This document shows positions 13,878 to 23,102 of a stretch of DNA of 64,000 nucleotides, one piece after another. Within the stretch, counting starts at the first letter, position 1; each line of letters begins with the position of its first letter. Source of the stretch: Streptomyces sp. SCSIO 75703 (GTDB taxonomy: Bacteria; Actinomycetota; Actinomycetes; Streptomycetales; Streptomycetaceae); the NCBI RefSeq assembly GCF_036607905.1, contig NZ_CP144555.1:2914001-2978000 (forward strand). Direction: 5' to 3'. Under the pieces are notes generated by a model, which saw only the letters and a program-made list of their open reading frames with translations, ran no database searches and was not told the origin of the DNA. Position numbers and translations under genes: made by a program.

Positions 13878-14746
13878 CACTCCCCCTCCTCGGCGGTGGG
13901 CCCGGCCGGGTGGGCCGGGTCGGATGCCGATGTCTCCTGCGGCGCGTCGTGCGAGCTGAGGTGTTCCGTCGGCGACGGGTCGTGCACGGGGCCCTTCGGG
14001 GTGTCGGCGGGGCCGCCGTCGCGGGGGTGCACCACGCGCGCGGCGGGCGCCTCGCCCTTGGCCAGCTTCAGTCCGGCGAGGGAGGCGGGGCCCCCGCTGC
14101 CCCCGCCCGCGACGGCGCCCTCCCGCTCGTCGGGGAAGCCGGCCAGGATGCGGGAGGTCTCCTTGAAGGTGCACAGGGGCGCGCCCCGGGTCGGCGTGAC
14201 CTCGCGGCCGGCCCGCAGGTCGTCGACGACGCGCCGGATGCTCTCCGGCGTCTGGTTGTCGAAGAACTCCCAGTTGATCATCACGACCGGCGCGTAGTCG
14301 CAGGCCGCGTTGCACTCGATGTGCTCCAGCGTGATCGTGCCGTCCTCGGTGGTCTCGCCGTCGCCGACGCCCAGGTGCTCCTGGAGCGACTCGAAGAGGG
14401 CGTCGCCGCCCATGACCGCGCACAGGGTGTTGGTGCAGACGCCGACCTGGTAGTCGCCGCCGGCCCGGCGCCGGTACATGGAGTAGAAGGTGGCGACGGC
14501 GGTGACCTCCGCCGTGGTCAGGCCGAGCACGTCCGCGCAGAACCGCATGCCGGTGCGGGTGACGTGGCCCTCCTCGGACTGCACGAGGTGCAGCAGCGGC
14601 AGGAGGGCGGACCGGGAGTCGGGGTAGCGGGCGACGACCTCGCGCGCGTCGGCCTCCAGCCGGGCGCGGACGTCGTCCGGGTAGTCGGGCGCGGGGAGTT
14701 CGGGCATGCCCAGGCTGACGCCCCGCTCCGAGGGTGAGGTGGTCAC
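13877..14746 (-). CDS. nuoE: NADH-quinone oxidoreductase subunit E ([2Fe-2S] N1a)
   Basis: Thioredoxin-fold subunit carrying cluster N1a, paired with NuoF. The four ligands appear as CTNTLC and [12 protein letters not shown] at 14746 overlaps the nuoD stop (GTGA). At 289 residues it is far longer than E. coli NuoE (166): residues after ~210 form a low-complexity Gly/Ala/Pro/Asp tail (repeated PADTPKGPV- and [12 protein letters not shown] segments) without recognisable domains. Confidence 0.95.
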
Positions 14747-16068
14747 CGGTCGACGCCTCCCATCACGGGGTCGAGGGACGCCACGGCGACGATGACGTCG
14801 GCGACCTGGCCGCCCTCGCACAGTGCCGCCATGGCCTGAAGGTTGGTGAAGGACGGGTCGCGGAAGTGGACCCGGAAGGGGCGGGTGCCGCCGTCGGAGA
14901 CGACGTGCACGCCGAGTTCGCCCTTGGGCGACTCGACGGCCGCGTACGCCTGTCCGGGCGGGACGCGGAAGCCCTCGGTGACCAGTTTGAAGTGGTGGAT
15001 CAGGGCCTCCATGGAAGTGCCCATGATCTTCTTGATGTGGTCGAGGGAGTTGCCCAGTCCGTCCGGTCCCAGGGCGAGCTGGGCGGGCCAGGCGATCTTC
15101 TTGTCGGCGACCATGACCGGCCCCGGCTCCAGCCGGTCCAGGCACTGCTCGACGATGCGCAGCGACTGGCGCATCTCCTCCAGCCGGATCAGGAAGCGGC
15201 CGTAGGAGTCGCAGGTGTCGGCGGTCGGCACGTCGAAGTCGTAGGTCTCGTAACCGCAGTACGGCTGTGCCTTGCGCAGGTCGTGCGGCAGGCCGGTGGA
15301 GCGCAGGACCGGGCCGGTGGCGCCGAGGGCCATGCAGCCGGCCAGGTCGAGGTAGCCGACGTCCTGCATGCGGGCCTTGAAGATGGGGTTCCCGGTGGCG
15401 AGCTTGTCGTACTCGGGGAGGTTCTTGTTCATCTTCTTCACGAAGGCGCGGATCTGGTCCACGGCGCCGGGCGGCAGGTCCTGGGCGAGCCCGCCGGGGC
15501 GGACGTACGCGTGGTTCATCCGCAGGCCGGTGATCAGCTCGAAGATGTCGAGGACCAGTTCGCGGTCACGGAAGCCGTAGATCATGATCGTGGTGGCGCC
15601 CAGCTCCATGCCGCCGGTGGCGATGCACACCAGGTGGGAGGAGAGCCGGTTCAGCTCCATGAGGAGGACCCGGATGATCGAGGCGCGGTCCGGGATGTCG
15701 TCCTGGATGCCGAGCAGCCGCTCGACGCCCAGGCAGTACGCCGTCTCGTTGAAGAACGGCGTCAGGTAGTCCATACGCGTCACGAACGTGGTGCCCTGGG
15801 TCCAGGTCCGGTACTCGAGGTTCTTCTCGATGCCGGTGTGGAGGTAGCCGATGCCGCAGCGGGCCTCGGTGACGGTCTCGCCGTCGATCTCCAGGATCAG
15901 GCGGAGCACCCCGTGGGTGGAGGGGTGCTGGGGGCCCATGTTGACGACGATGCGCTCGTCGTCGGTACGGGCCGCGGTCTGCACGACCTCGTCCCAGTCA
16001 CCTCCGGTGACGGTGTAGACGGGGCCTTCGGTGGTCTCGCGTGCCGACGCGGACGGGGTGGTGCTCAC
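14743..16068 (-). CDS. nuoD: NADH-quinone oxidoreductase subunit D
   Basis: 49-kDa-type subunit, structurally like [NiFe] hydrogenase large subunit, that forms the quinone site with NuoB. The 441-residue product has [15 protein letters not shown] with the quinone-site histidine, [10 protein letters not shown], and the C-terminal end [12 protein letters not shown] ... DPVMGGVDR that is almost invariant. Start GTG at 16068 overlaps the nuoC stop as GTGA. NuoC and NuoD are separate, unlike the fused E. coli protein. Confidence 0.97.
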   Translation of the reverse strand: MSTTPSASARETTEGPVYTVTGGDWDEVVQTAARTDDERIVVNMGPQHPSTHGVLRLILEIDGETVTEARCGIGYLHTGIEKNLEYRTWTQGTTFVTRMDYLTPFFNETAYCLGVERLLGIQDDIPDRASIIRVLLMELNRLSSHLVCIATGGMELGATTIMIYGFRDRELVLDIFELITGLRMNHAYVRPGGLAQDLPPGAVDQIRAFVKKMNKNLPEYDKLATGNPIFKARMQDVGYLDLAGCMALGATGPVLRSTGLPHDLRKAQPYCGYETYDFDVPTADTCDSYGRFLIRLEEMRQSLRIVEQCLDRLEPGPVMVADKKIAWPAQLALGPDGLGNSLDHIKKIMGTSMEALIHHFKLVTEGFRVPPGQAYAAVESPKGELGVHVVSDGGTRPFRVHFRDPSFTNLQAMAALCEGGQVADVIVAVASLDPVMGGVDR

Positions 16069-16801
16069 GAGTACGACCTCCGCTGGTCCGGAGCCGGGAT
16101 CTGGGCGCCCTTGTACTCGACGGGGATGCCGCCGAGCGGGTAGTCCTTGCGCTGCGGGTGGCCCTGCCAGTCGTCCGGCATCATGATCCGGGTCAGGGCC
16201 GGGTGACCGTCGAAGAGGATGCCGAAGAAGTCGTAGGTCTCCCGCTCGTGCCAGTCGTTGGTCGGGTACACCGCGAACAGCGACGGGATGCGGGGGTCGG
16301 CGTCGGGGGCGCTGACCTCCAGCCGGATCATCCGGTTGTGGGTGATCGAGCGCAGGTGGTAGACGGCGTGCAGCTCGCGGCCAGTGTCGTTCGGGTAGTG
16401 GACGCCGCTGACGCCGGTGCACAGTTCGAAGCGGAGCGCCGGGTCGTCGCGCAGGGTGCGGGCGACGCGGACCAGGTGCTCGCGCTCGATGTGGAAGGTC
16501 AGTTCGTCGCGGTCGACGACCGTCTTCTCGATCGCGTTGTCCGGCAGCAGGCCCTGTTCCTCCAGGGCGCCCTCCAGCTCGTCGGCGACCTCGTCGAACC
16601 AGCCCCCGTAGGGCCTGCTCGCCGGGCCGGGCAGGCGGACCGAGCGGACCAGCCCGCCGTACCCGGAGGTGTCGCCGCCGTTGTCGGCGCCGAACATGCC
16701 GCGCTGGACGCGGATCTCCTCGCCGCCCTCGCCTCGCCGGCCCGGGAGGTTCTCGGCGGAGAGGTCCTTCTCGGGGTTGACCCCGTTGCCGTTCGCCTCG
16801 C

Positions 16802-16805
<4 letters not shown>
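16065..16805 (-). CDS. nuoC: NADH-quinone oxidoreductase subunit C
   Basis: 30-kDa-type peripheral-arm subunit of complex I. The family core [34 protein letters not shown] is present near the C-terminus. The 246-residue product has an N-terminal ~60-residue Gly/Asp-rich extension before the folded domain ([16 protein letters not shown]...). ATG at 16805 overlaps the nuoB stop (ATGA). Confidence 0.96.
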
Positions 16806-17356
<551 letters not shown>

Positions 17357-17366
17357 GACTAGCCCC

Positions 17367-17726
17367 TCAGTCCCATTCCAGGCCGCCGCGCCGCCATACG
17401 TACGCGTACGCGACGAAGACGGTGAGCACGAAGAGCAGCATCTCCACGAGCCCGAAGATCCCCAGGGCGTCGAAGGTGACGGCCCAGGGGTAGAGGAAGA
17501 CGATCTCGATGTCGAAGACGATGAAGAGCATCGCCGTCAGGTAGTACTTGATGGGGAAGCGCCCACCGCCGGCCGGCGTGGGGGTCGGCTCGATGCCGCA
17601 CTCGTAGGCCTCTAGCCGGGCCCGGTTGTACCGCTTCGGACCGATCAGCGTGGCCATGACCACGGAGAAGATCGCAAAGCCTGCCCCGAGGGCTCCCAGT
17701 ACGAGGATGGGCGCATACGCGTTCAC
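17367..17726 (-). CDS. nuoA: NADH-quinone oxidoreductase subunit A
   Basis: First gene of the nuo operon; ND3-type membrane subunit with three helices (119 residues). The loop sequence [22 protein letters not shown] with its conserved Cys, and [13 protein letters not shown], identify it. The start codon is GTG at 17726. The upstream region carries a Rex-type operator at 17867-17882 and a candidate -10 at 17899-17904, giving a leader of roughly 165 bases, so expression is probably tied to NADH/NAD+. Confidence 0.97.
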   Translation of the reverse strand: MNAYAPILVLGALGAGFAIFSVVMATLIGPKRYNRARLEAYECGIEPTPTPAGGGRFPIKYYLTAMLFIVFDIEIVFLYPWAVTFDALGIFGLVEMLLFVLTVFVAYAYVWRRGGLEWD

Positions 17727-17866
17727 CGCTCCTCGCTCCTCTCAGTCGGCACTGACTGCTGGCGGTCCCCCCGGGCCGCGGAGCCGCCCCGGGGGAGGTT
17801 TGCCTGGACTCACGGCCGCCTCACCGGCCCCACGAACTCCGCCTGTTGCGACGAAGATCGAGAACA

Positions 17867-17882
17867 TGTGAAGCAGGTCACA
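17867..17882. promoter_or_regulatory. Candidate Rex operator upstream of nuoA
   Basis: TGTGAAGCAGGTCACA has perfect TGTGA/TCACA arms with a six-base spacer, the same 16-base geometry as the Streptomyces Rex operator (consensus close to TGTGAACGCGTTCACA). It sits 141 bases before the nuoA start codon and just downstream of a possible -10 (ATCCTA on this strand at 17899-17904; TAGGAT as read for nuo), a good place for repression. Rex, an NADH/NAD+ sensor, is known to control nuo in Streptomyces (from memory, S. avermitilis). Confidence 0.72.
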
Positions 17883-17898
17883 AGCCCAACTGCCTCGC

Positions 17899-17904
17899 AT
17901 CCTA
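17899..17904 (-). promoter_or_regulatory. Possible -10 element of the nuo promoter
   Basis: TAGGAT read towards nuoA matches a TANNNT -10 box; the -35 position 17-18 bases upstream (CGCAGA/TCGCAG) is weak. Its main support is that transcription starting ~7 bases on would place the Rex-type operator at about +10 to +25. Confidence 0.35.
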
Positions 17905-17916
17905 TGCCCGCCGCTC

Positions 17917-18001
17917 TGTGATCTGCGACACGGGGTATCGCTCCAGCTTTGTGATCTTTGCCACCTGACGAAGGATCATGAAGCCGGATGAGCGGTGATC
18001 T
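17917..18001. repeat. Three GTGATCT boxes spaced by 33 and 44 bp
   Basis: TGTGATCTGCGACAC (from 17917), TGTGATCTTTGCCAC (from 17950) and GGTGATCTTCGCAC (from 17994) share a GTGATCT-N2-G-N-CAC pattern. The spacing is 33 and 44 bp, both multiples of 11, so the boxes face the same side of the helix. Likely binding sites for an unidentified regulator of nuo. Confidence 0.5.
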
Positions 18002-18181
18002 TCGCACAGGAAGCGTCCAGCCGATCACCATAGGTGACATATTCGATCGACATCGCTGGTCAGAGGCGTGCCGGAAGGTGCGTCTCCCTATCAAGAGGCT
18101 TCCTGTGCATGCAAATTCGCCTTGGACCGGATCGCTTGATAGAGGCGCGTTCACACCCGTGGGGGAGATGCGGGGCGCGAT

Positions 18182-18203
18182 GTGAACGCGTGCGCGCGTT
18201 CAC
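18182..18203. promoter_or_regulatory. Strong 22-bp dyad with a third half-site
   Basis: GTGAACGCG and CGCGTTCAC face each other around a four-base spacer; a further GCGTTCACA half-site lies at 18147-18155. Regulator unknown. The half-sites resemble Rex half-sites but the spacing is ten bases between GTGAAC and GTTCAC, too wide for a standard Rex site. Confidence 0.45.
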
Positions 18204-18530
18204 GAGCGGGGCGCACCGGCGGGCGGGGACGGCCGGCGGCGACCGGAGGGCGGACGAGCGCCCCGGGGAGGGAGTGACGGGAGGGGCCGGGGAAGGAGTG
18301 ACGGGAGGAGGGCGAGGGGGACATGCGCACGGGGCGGACAGACGGGGCGAACGCGGCAGTTGGGGCGGACGGGACGTTCGCGCGGCGGACGCGACCGGCG
18401 GGGTGACCGTTCCGTGACCTCCGCCACACCCTGACGGGGTGTCCGGAAAGCGGGCTTGGCCAATCGCCTCACGCGGTGGTAAGCGCGGGGCAATCCGGGC
18501 GAAACGATCAAACGCCGTGATCACAGGCCG

Positions 18531-18558
18531 GTTACGGACCGCCCGCAATGTCCGTTAC
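18531..18558. promoter_or_regulatory. Hairpin in the leader of the NlpC/P60 gene
   Basis: GTTACGGAC (18531-18539) can pair with GTCCGTTAC (18550-18558) with one mismatch, loop 10 bases. It lies ~110 bases before the start codon. A role as operator or RNA structure is possible; no known riboswitch consensus was recognised. Confidence 0.3.
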
Positions 18559-18667
18559 GGCGTCAATAAAGGGCGACACGCCCGGGATTTGGGGGCTGCG
18601 TTGAACAACTGTGGCGCAGCACACGTTCCTTGTAGGTATGGAGGAGCTCCTGATACCGGTTGTACCC

Positions 18668-19510
18668 ATGTCCCACACCGCTCACATACGCAGCCACCGG
18701 AAGCCCCGGCGTACCGCGCCGACGACCCTCGCGATGCGGGCCGGAGTTGCCGGTGGCGTCCTCAGCACCCTGGCAGTGGCCGGTGCGTCCGGTTCGGCGA
18801 ACGCCGCCGAGCCCGTGGCGCAGACGCTCGAACTGCCCACCCTGACGGCCGGCCTGGCCGCTCAGGTCGCCCAGTCGGCCGACGCCACGCAGCAGGCCGC
18901 CGCCCACTACGAACTGCGCGCCGAACGCGACGCCGCCGCCACCAAGGCGGCCAAGACCGCCAAGGCCGACCTCGCCACCGCCAAGAAGAAGGCGGCCGAG
19001 GCCAAGAAGAAGGCCGAGGAGGCCGCCCGCAAGGCCGCCGCCGAGCGCGCCTCGCGCACCGCCGAACGCGCCACCCTGACCGCCCCGTCGGGCAGCGGCG
19101 CCGGCACCGCCGTCAGCGCGAGCAGCAGCGGCAGCGTCAGCACCTCCACGGCCACCGGCTCCGCCGCCGCGGTCGTCTCCTTCGTCAAGGCCCAGGTCGG
19201 CGACGCCTACGTCTCCGGCGGCACCGGCCCCAACTCCTGGGACTGCTCCGGCCTCGTGCAGGCCGCCTTCAAGCAGGTCGGCGTCGACCTGCCGCGCGTC
19301 TCCCAGGCCCAGTCCACCGCCGGCACCCAGGTCTCCCTCGGCAGCCTGCAGCCCGGCGACATCCTCTACTGGGGCGGCGCGGGCAGCGCCTACCACGTGG
19401 GCGTCTACGTCGGCGACGGCATGTTCGTCGGCGCGCAGAACCCGTCCACCGGCGTCGTCCTCAGGTCGCTCTCCTACGACCCGCCGAGCGGCGCGGTGCG
19501 CGTGCTCTGA
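18668..19510 (+). CDS. Secreted NlpC/P60 peptidoglycan endopeptidase
   Basis: A cell-wall hydrolase expected to cleave the D-iGlu-mDAP bond of stem peptides outside the cell. The N-terminus is basic (SHRKPRR) followed by a hydrophobic signal segment ending in SANAAEP. Residues ~65-120 are an Ala/Lys/Glu-rich coiled coil (AKKKAAEAKKKAEEAARK), then a Ser/Gly/Thr linker and the C-terminal NlpC/P60 domain with NSWDCSGLVQAAF (catalytic Cys), a YHVGVYVG His region and the usual third polar residue. The start at 18668 gives the best signal peptide; in-frame starts at 18638 (ATG) and 18611 (GTG) cannot be excluded because the ribosome site is unclear: a palindromic AGGAGCTCCT at 18642-18651 lies unusually far from the ATG. 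Confidence 0.88.
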   Translation: MSHTAHIRSHRKPRRTAPTTLAMRAGVAGGVLSTLAVAGASGSANAAEPVAQTLELPTLTAGLAAQVAQSADATQQAAAHYELRAERDAAATKAAKTAKADLATAKKKAAEAKKKAEEAARKAAAERASRTAERATLTAPSGSGAGTAVSASSSGSVSTSTATGSAAAVVSFVKAQVGDAYVSGGTGPNSWDCSGLVQAAFKQVGVDLPRVSQAQSTAGTQVSLGSLQPGDILYWGGAGSAYHVGVYVGDGMFVGAQNPSTGVVLRSLSYDPPSGAVRVL

Positions 19511-19605
19511 GGCACCGAACGCCCGGGTGCGCAGCACCGCTTGCCCGGGAACGACCGGTACGTCCGGGACGCCGCGTACGGGGCGTCCGGGACGTCTCCC
19601 CACCG

Positions 19606-19642
19606 AAAAGGGCCGCAGCCGCTCGGGGGCTGCGGCCCTTCG
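19606..19642. terminator. Bidirectional terminator between NlpC/P60 and the reductase gene
   Basis: Perfect 13-base arms AAGGGCCGCAGCC (19608-19620) and GGCTGCGGCCCTT (19628-19640) with a 7-base loop, placed between two converging genes. Confidence 0.85.
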
Positions 19643-19670
19643 GTGTGCGTACACCCGGGGCACGGGCCGG

Positions 19671-20954
19671 TCAGGCGCTGGGCGCCACCTTGCTCAGGCC
19701 GTTGATGATGCGGTCCATCGCGTCGCCGCCGGTCGGGTCGGTGAGGTTGGCGAGCATCTTCAGCGTGAACTTCATCAGCAGCGGGTGGGTGAGCCCGCGC
19801 TGCGTGGCGAGTTGCATGACCTTCGGGTTGCCGATGAGCTTCACGAAGGCGCGGCCCAGCGTGTAGTAGCCGCCGTAGGTGTCCTTCAGCACGCGCGGGT
19901 AGCGCTGGAGCGCCATCTCCCGTTGCGCGGGGGTCGCCCGCACCTGCGCCTGGGCGATGATCTCGGCGGCGAGCTGACCGGACTCCATGGCGTAGGCGAT
20001 GCCCTCGCCGTTGAACGGGTTCACCAGTCCGCCCGCGTCACCGACGAGCAACAGCCCGCGGGTGTAGTGCGGCTGCCGGTTGAAGGCCATGGGCAGGGCG
20101 GCACCGCGGATCGGCCCGGTCATGTTCTCCGGGGTGTAGCCCCACTCGGCGGGCGTGGAGGCGCACCACGCCTTCAGGATCTCGCGCCAGTCCAGTTCCT
20201 TGAAGGACGCGGACGTGTTCAGCACGCCCAGGCCGACGTTGCTCGTCCCGTCGCCCATGCCGAAGATCCAGCCGTAGCCCGGCAGCAGGCGGTCCTGGGG
20301 GCCGCGCCGGTCCCACAGCTCCAGCCAGGACTCCAGGTAGTCGTCGTCGTGGCGCGGGCTGGTGAAGTACGTGCGCACGGCGACGCCCATCGGCCGGTCG
20401 TCGCGGCGGTGCAGGCCCATCGCCAGGGACAGCCGTGTGGAGTTGCCGTCGGCGGCCACGACCAGCGGCGCGTGGAAGGTGACCTCCCGCTTGTCCTCGC
20501 CCAGCTTGGCGCGGACACCGGTGATGCGGCCGGTGCGGTCGTCGAGGAGCGGGGCGCCGACGTTGCAGCGCTCGTACAGGCGGGCGCCGGCCTTCTGGGC
20601 CTGCCGGGCGAGCTGTTCGTCGAAGTCGTCGCGCCTGCGGACCAGTCCGTAGTCCGGGTAGGAGGCCAGATCCGGCCAGTCGAGCTGGAGCCGGGTGCCG
20701 CCGCCGATGATGCGCAGGCCCTTGTTGCGCAGCCAGCCGGCCTCCTCGGAGATGTCGATGCCCATGGCGACGAGCTGCTTGACCGCGCGGGGCGTCAGAC
20801 CGTCGCCGCAGACCTTCTCCCGGGGGAAGGCGGTCTTCTCCAGCAGCAGGACGTCGAGCCCGGCCCTGGCCAGGTGGTACGCGGTGGCGGAGCCGGCTGG
20901 CCCCGCGCCCACGACGATCACATCGGCGGTGTTGTCGGAGAGGGGCTCGGTCAC
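19671..20954 (-). CDS. Geranylgeranyl-reductase family FAD oxidoreductase
   Basis: Flavoprotein of the geranylgeranyl reductase/ChlP family, which saturates double bonds in isoprenoid chains. The 427-residue product starts with a dinucleotide fold (VIVVGAGPAGSATAYHLARAG), has the family motif EKVCGDGLTPRAV (residues ~45-57) and the second FAD motif LLVGDAGGLVNPFNGEGIAYAMESG (~290-315). GTG at 20954 follows a GGGGAG ribosome site. Beside nuo and menG, a natural guess is reduction of the menaquinone side chain (Streptomyces makes partly hydrogenated MK-9), but this is inference; phospholipid or other prenyl substrates are possible. Confidence 0.85.
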   Translation of the reverse strand: MTEPLSDNTADVIVVGAGPAGSATAYHLARAGLDVLLLEKTAFPREKVCGDGLTPRAVKQLVAMGIDISEEAGWLRNKGLRIIGGGTRLQLDWPDLASYPDYGLVRRRDDFDEQLARQAQKAGARLYERCNVGAPLLDDRTGRITGVRAKLGEDKREVTFHAPLVVAADGNSTRLSLAMGLHRRDDRPMGVAVRTYFTSPRHDDDYLESWLELWDRRGPQDRLLPGYGWIFGMGDGTSNVGLGVLNTSASFKELDWREILKAWCASTPAEWGYTPENMTGPIRGAALPMAFNRQPHYTRGLLLVGDAGGLVNPFNGEGIAYAMESGQLAAEIIAQAQVRATPAQREMALQRYPRVLKDTYGGYYTLGRAFVKLIGNPKVMQLATQRGLTHPLLMKFTLKMLANLTDPTGGDAMDRIINGLSKVAPSA

Positions 20955-21052
20955 GGCGGGATCTCCCCAGGGTTCGGATTCTGCGTGCCGACGGGCACTG
21001 GACAGGGGCAGTCTATTCAGCGTCACCGATCACCAGGCTGAAGGGCTGCCCC

Positions 21053-21559
21053 GTGAACCGACCCGTTCCCGCAGTACGGCTCCGCGTCCCCACCGACGAG
21101 GACGCCGTCGCCTGGCACCGTGTCTTCGCCGACCCGGACGTCATGGAGTTCCACGGCGGGCGTCCCGCGGAACTCTCCGTGTACGAGGAACTGACCGCCC
21201 GCCAGCGCCGCCACGACGCCGAACGCGGCTTCTGCCTCTGGTCGATGGTGGACGGCGCCGGCCGGGTCATCGGCTTCACCGGCGCCCAGCCGTGGCCGCA
21301 CGCCTGGGGTCCGCGCGGCGAGATCGAGATCGGCTGGCGGCTGGGCCGCGCCCACTGGGGCCGGGGGTACGTGACCGCCGCCGCCCGGCAGACCCTGGAG
21401 CGGCTGCGGACGGCGGGGGTGCCCGCGGTGGTGGCGATGGTCGACGCGGACAACGCCCGCTCCATCGCCGTCACCGAACGGCTCGGCATGCGCCTGACGG
21501 AGGTCTTCACGACCCCCACGTCCCGCCGCCGGGGGAACTGCTACCGGCTGGAGCTGTGA
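21053..21559 (+). CDS. GNAT family N-acetyltransferase (RimJ/RimL type)
   Basis: 168-residue acetyl-CoA-dependent acyltransferase. The pattern RLRVPTDEDAVAWHRVFADPDVMEF, the central EIEIGWRLGRAHWGRGYVTAAARQ (acetyl-CoA pyrophosphate loop, residues ~90-113) and the DADNARSIAVTERLGM end are typical of ribosomal-protein/small-molecule acetyltransferases. Starts with GTG at 21053, only ~100 bases from the divergent reductase gene. Substrate unknown. Confidence 0.85.
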   Translation: MNRPVPAVRLRVPTDEDAVAWHRVFADPDVMEFHGGRPAELSVYEELTARQRRHDAERGFCLWSMVDGAGRVIGFTGAQPWPHAWGPRGEIEIGWRLGRAHWGRGYVTAAARQTLERLRTAGVPAVVAMVDADNARSIAVTERLGMRLTEVFTTPTSRRRGNCYRLEL

Positions 21560-21598
21560 GGGGAGCGCCACGCCCACCGGGCCCGCCCCGCTCCCCCG

Positions 21599-21628
21599 GA
21601 GCCGCCCCGGCACCCGCCGGGGCGGCTC
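21599..21628. terminator. Terminator between the acetyltransferase and menG
   Basis: Arms GAGCCGCCCCGGC (21599-21611) and GCCGGGGCGGCTC (21616-21628), 4-base loop, between two converging genes; it touches the menG stop codon. Confidence 0.8.
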
Positions 21629-22322
21629 AGCGCTCCTTGAAGCCCCGGTGCAGGGCGACGATGCCGCCGCTCAGGTTCCGCCAGGCCACCTTCGACCAGC
21701 CGGCCTTCACCAGCCGCCCGGCCAGCGCCGGCTGGTCGGGCCAGTCCCGGATGGACTCCGCGAGGTAGACGTACGCCTCCGGGTTGGAGGAGACCGCGCG
21801 GGCCACCGGCGGCAGCGCGCGCATCAGGTACTCGGTGTACACCGTCCGGAACGGCGCCCAGGTCGGGTGCGAGAACTCGCAGATGACGACCCGGCCGCCG
21901 GGCCGCGTCACCCGGTACAGCTCGCGCAGCGCCGCGTCGGTGTCCTGCACGTTGCGCAGACCGAAGGAGATGGTGACCGCGTCGAAGGCGTCGTCCCGGA
22001 AGGGCAGCCGGGTGGCGTCGCCGGCGGTCAGCGGCAGCCAGGGGTGGCGCCGCTTGCCGACCTGGAGCATGCCGAGCGAGAAGTCGCACGGGACCACGTA
22101 GGCGCCGGTGCGGGCGAAGGGCAGGGAGGAGGTGGCCGTGCCGGCGGCGAGGTCGAGGACCTTCTGCGCGGGCCGCGCGTCGACGGCTCTGGCGACCTCC
22201 TTGCGCCACACCCGGTCCTGGCCGAGCGAGAGCACGTCGTTGGTCAGGTCGTACCGTTCCGCGACGTGGTCGAACATCGAGGCGACTTCGTGCGGCTGCT
22301 TGTTCAGGGAAGCGCGGGTCAC
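21627..22322 (-). CDS. menG: Demethylmenaquinone methyltransferase
   Basis: SAM-dependent C-methyltransferase (UbiE/COQ5 family) that makes the last step to menaquinone. The 231-residue product has the family start [25 protein letters not shown], motif [16 protein letters not shown], and [32 protein letters not shown] (the NVxD and post-motif regions). The GTG at 22322 gives the normal length. It closes the menaquinone pathway whose earlier genes (mqnC, mqnA, mqnE, prenyltransferase, UbiX/UbiD) are spread over the next 17 kb. Confidence 0.94.
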   Translation of the reverse strand: MTRASLNKQPHEVASMFDHVAERYDLTNDVLSLGQDRVWRKEVARAVDARPAQKVLDLAAGTATSSLPFARTGAYVVPCDFSLGMLQVGKRRHPWLPLTAGDATRLPFRDDAFDAVTISFGLRNVQDTDAALRELYRVTRPGGRVVICEFSHPTWAPFRTVYTEYLMRALPPVARAVSSNPEAYVYLAESIRDWPDQPALAGRLVKAGWSKVAWRNLSGGIVALHRGFKER

Positions 22323-22438
22323 CCCCCCATTGTGGCAGGCCGCTCCGCCCTCACGGCGGGCGGCGGGGGGTGTCGGCGGGGCCGGCGGAGCGGGGGCGCC
22401 GGGACGGGACCGCCGGGGCCGGTTCGTCGCGGCGCGGG

Positions 22439-23095
22439 TCAGCGGGCGCGGTGGAGGAGGCGTCCGGCGAGCACCGTGGCGACGCACGAGCCGGCGCCGC
22501 GGACGGTGAGCGCGGCCTCGTCGGGCACGTCGAACACGGCGAACGTGGCGTCCGCGCCGGTCCCGGGCGCCGGGAGCGGCCGGTGGACCGCCTCGGCGGG
22601 GTCCCGCCCGGCCAGCACGTCGAAGCCGGTGAAGGGCTCGGGGGCGTCGGGCCGGTCCGGCCGGTCGGCGAGGGCGAGTCCGGCGCGCTGCACCGCGTCC
22701 AGGACGGCGGGGCGGCGCGGCCGTCCGGCCACCGCCACGACCCCGTGCGCCAGCAGCAGCCGCACCCCGCGCCGGGCACCGGCGCCCCAGCGGGCACCGG
22801 TCATCGGCAGCGCGGCGAGCCGGTCGCCGGTCAGCGGCTCGGTGCCCAGTTCGTCCGCCTCGCGCGGGTCAGGGTGGTAGGCGCCCTCCAGCACCTCCGG
22901 CCCGTACGGGTGGAGCAGCCCCGGCATGAGCACGCCGGGCCAGCGCCGGGTGCGCGCGGCCGGGTGGGCGGCGGCCAGTTCCTCGTACGGACCCGCGGCG
23001 GCGAGCGTACGGCCGTCGACGAGCACGGCGCCGCCGGGCAGCGAGGGGCGCCGGTCCCCGGTGAGGAGGAGGTCGGCGGCGTGGATCGTCAGCAC
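22439..23095 (-). CDS. Degenerate imidazolonepropionase-like amidohydrolase protein
   Basis: 218-residue protein whose first ~65 residues match the composite domain that starts amidohydrolases ([12 protein letters not shown]...[20 protein letters not shown]). At the place where these enzymes have PGxxNxHxH, this one reads [10 protein letters not shown]: one His remains and the second metal His is missing, and the later metal Lys/His/Asp region cannot be seen in so short a protein (about half the family length). It starts (GTG, 23095) seven bases after the mqnC stop, so the two are co-transcribed. Probably catalytically dead or changed in function; a link to menaquinone synthesis is only suggested by position. 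Confidence 0.65.
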   Translation of the reverse strand: MLTIHAADLLLTGDRRPSLPGGAVLVDGRTLAAAGPYEELAAAHPAARTRRWPGVLMPGLLHPYGPEVLEGAYHPDPREADELGTEPLTGDRLAALPMTGARWGAGARRGVRLLLAHGVVAVAGRPRRPAVLDAVQRAGLALADRPDRPDAPEPFTGFDVLAGRDPAEAVHRPLPAPGTGADATFAVFDVPDEAALTVRGAGSCVATVLAGRLLHRAR

Positions 23096-23102
23096 GGGCC
23101 GG

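Larger units (their letters stand above)
17727..18667. other. Long divergent control region between nuoA and the NlpC/P60 gene
   Basis: About 940 bases without a credible gene. From left to right: the nuoA leader with a Rex-type operator, three phased GTGATCT boxes (17917-18001), a 9+9 bp dyad (18182-18203) with an extra half-site at 18147-18155, a G-rich stretch with a 14-base direct repeat GGAGTGACGGGAGG (18271-18284 and 18295-18308), and a hairpin before the NlpC/P60 gene (18531-18558). Confidence 0.6.

Noticed and set aside
18182..18203. The GTGAAC...GTTCAC dyad as a second canonical Rex site
   Set aside because: Half-sites fit but the distance between them is ten bases; Rex sites have a much tighter centre.
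18400..18667. A ydaO-type (c-di-AMP) riboswitch before the NlpC/P60 gene
   Set aside because: Such riboswitches precede some Streptomyces cell-wall hydrolase genes, but the conserved core was not recognised here; only a simple hairpin is visible. An Rfam RF00379 search would settle it.
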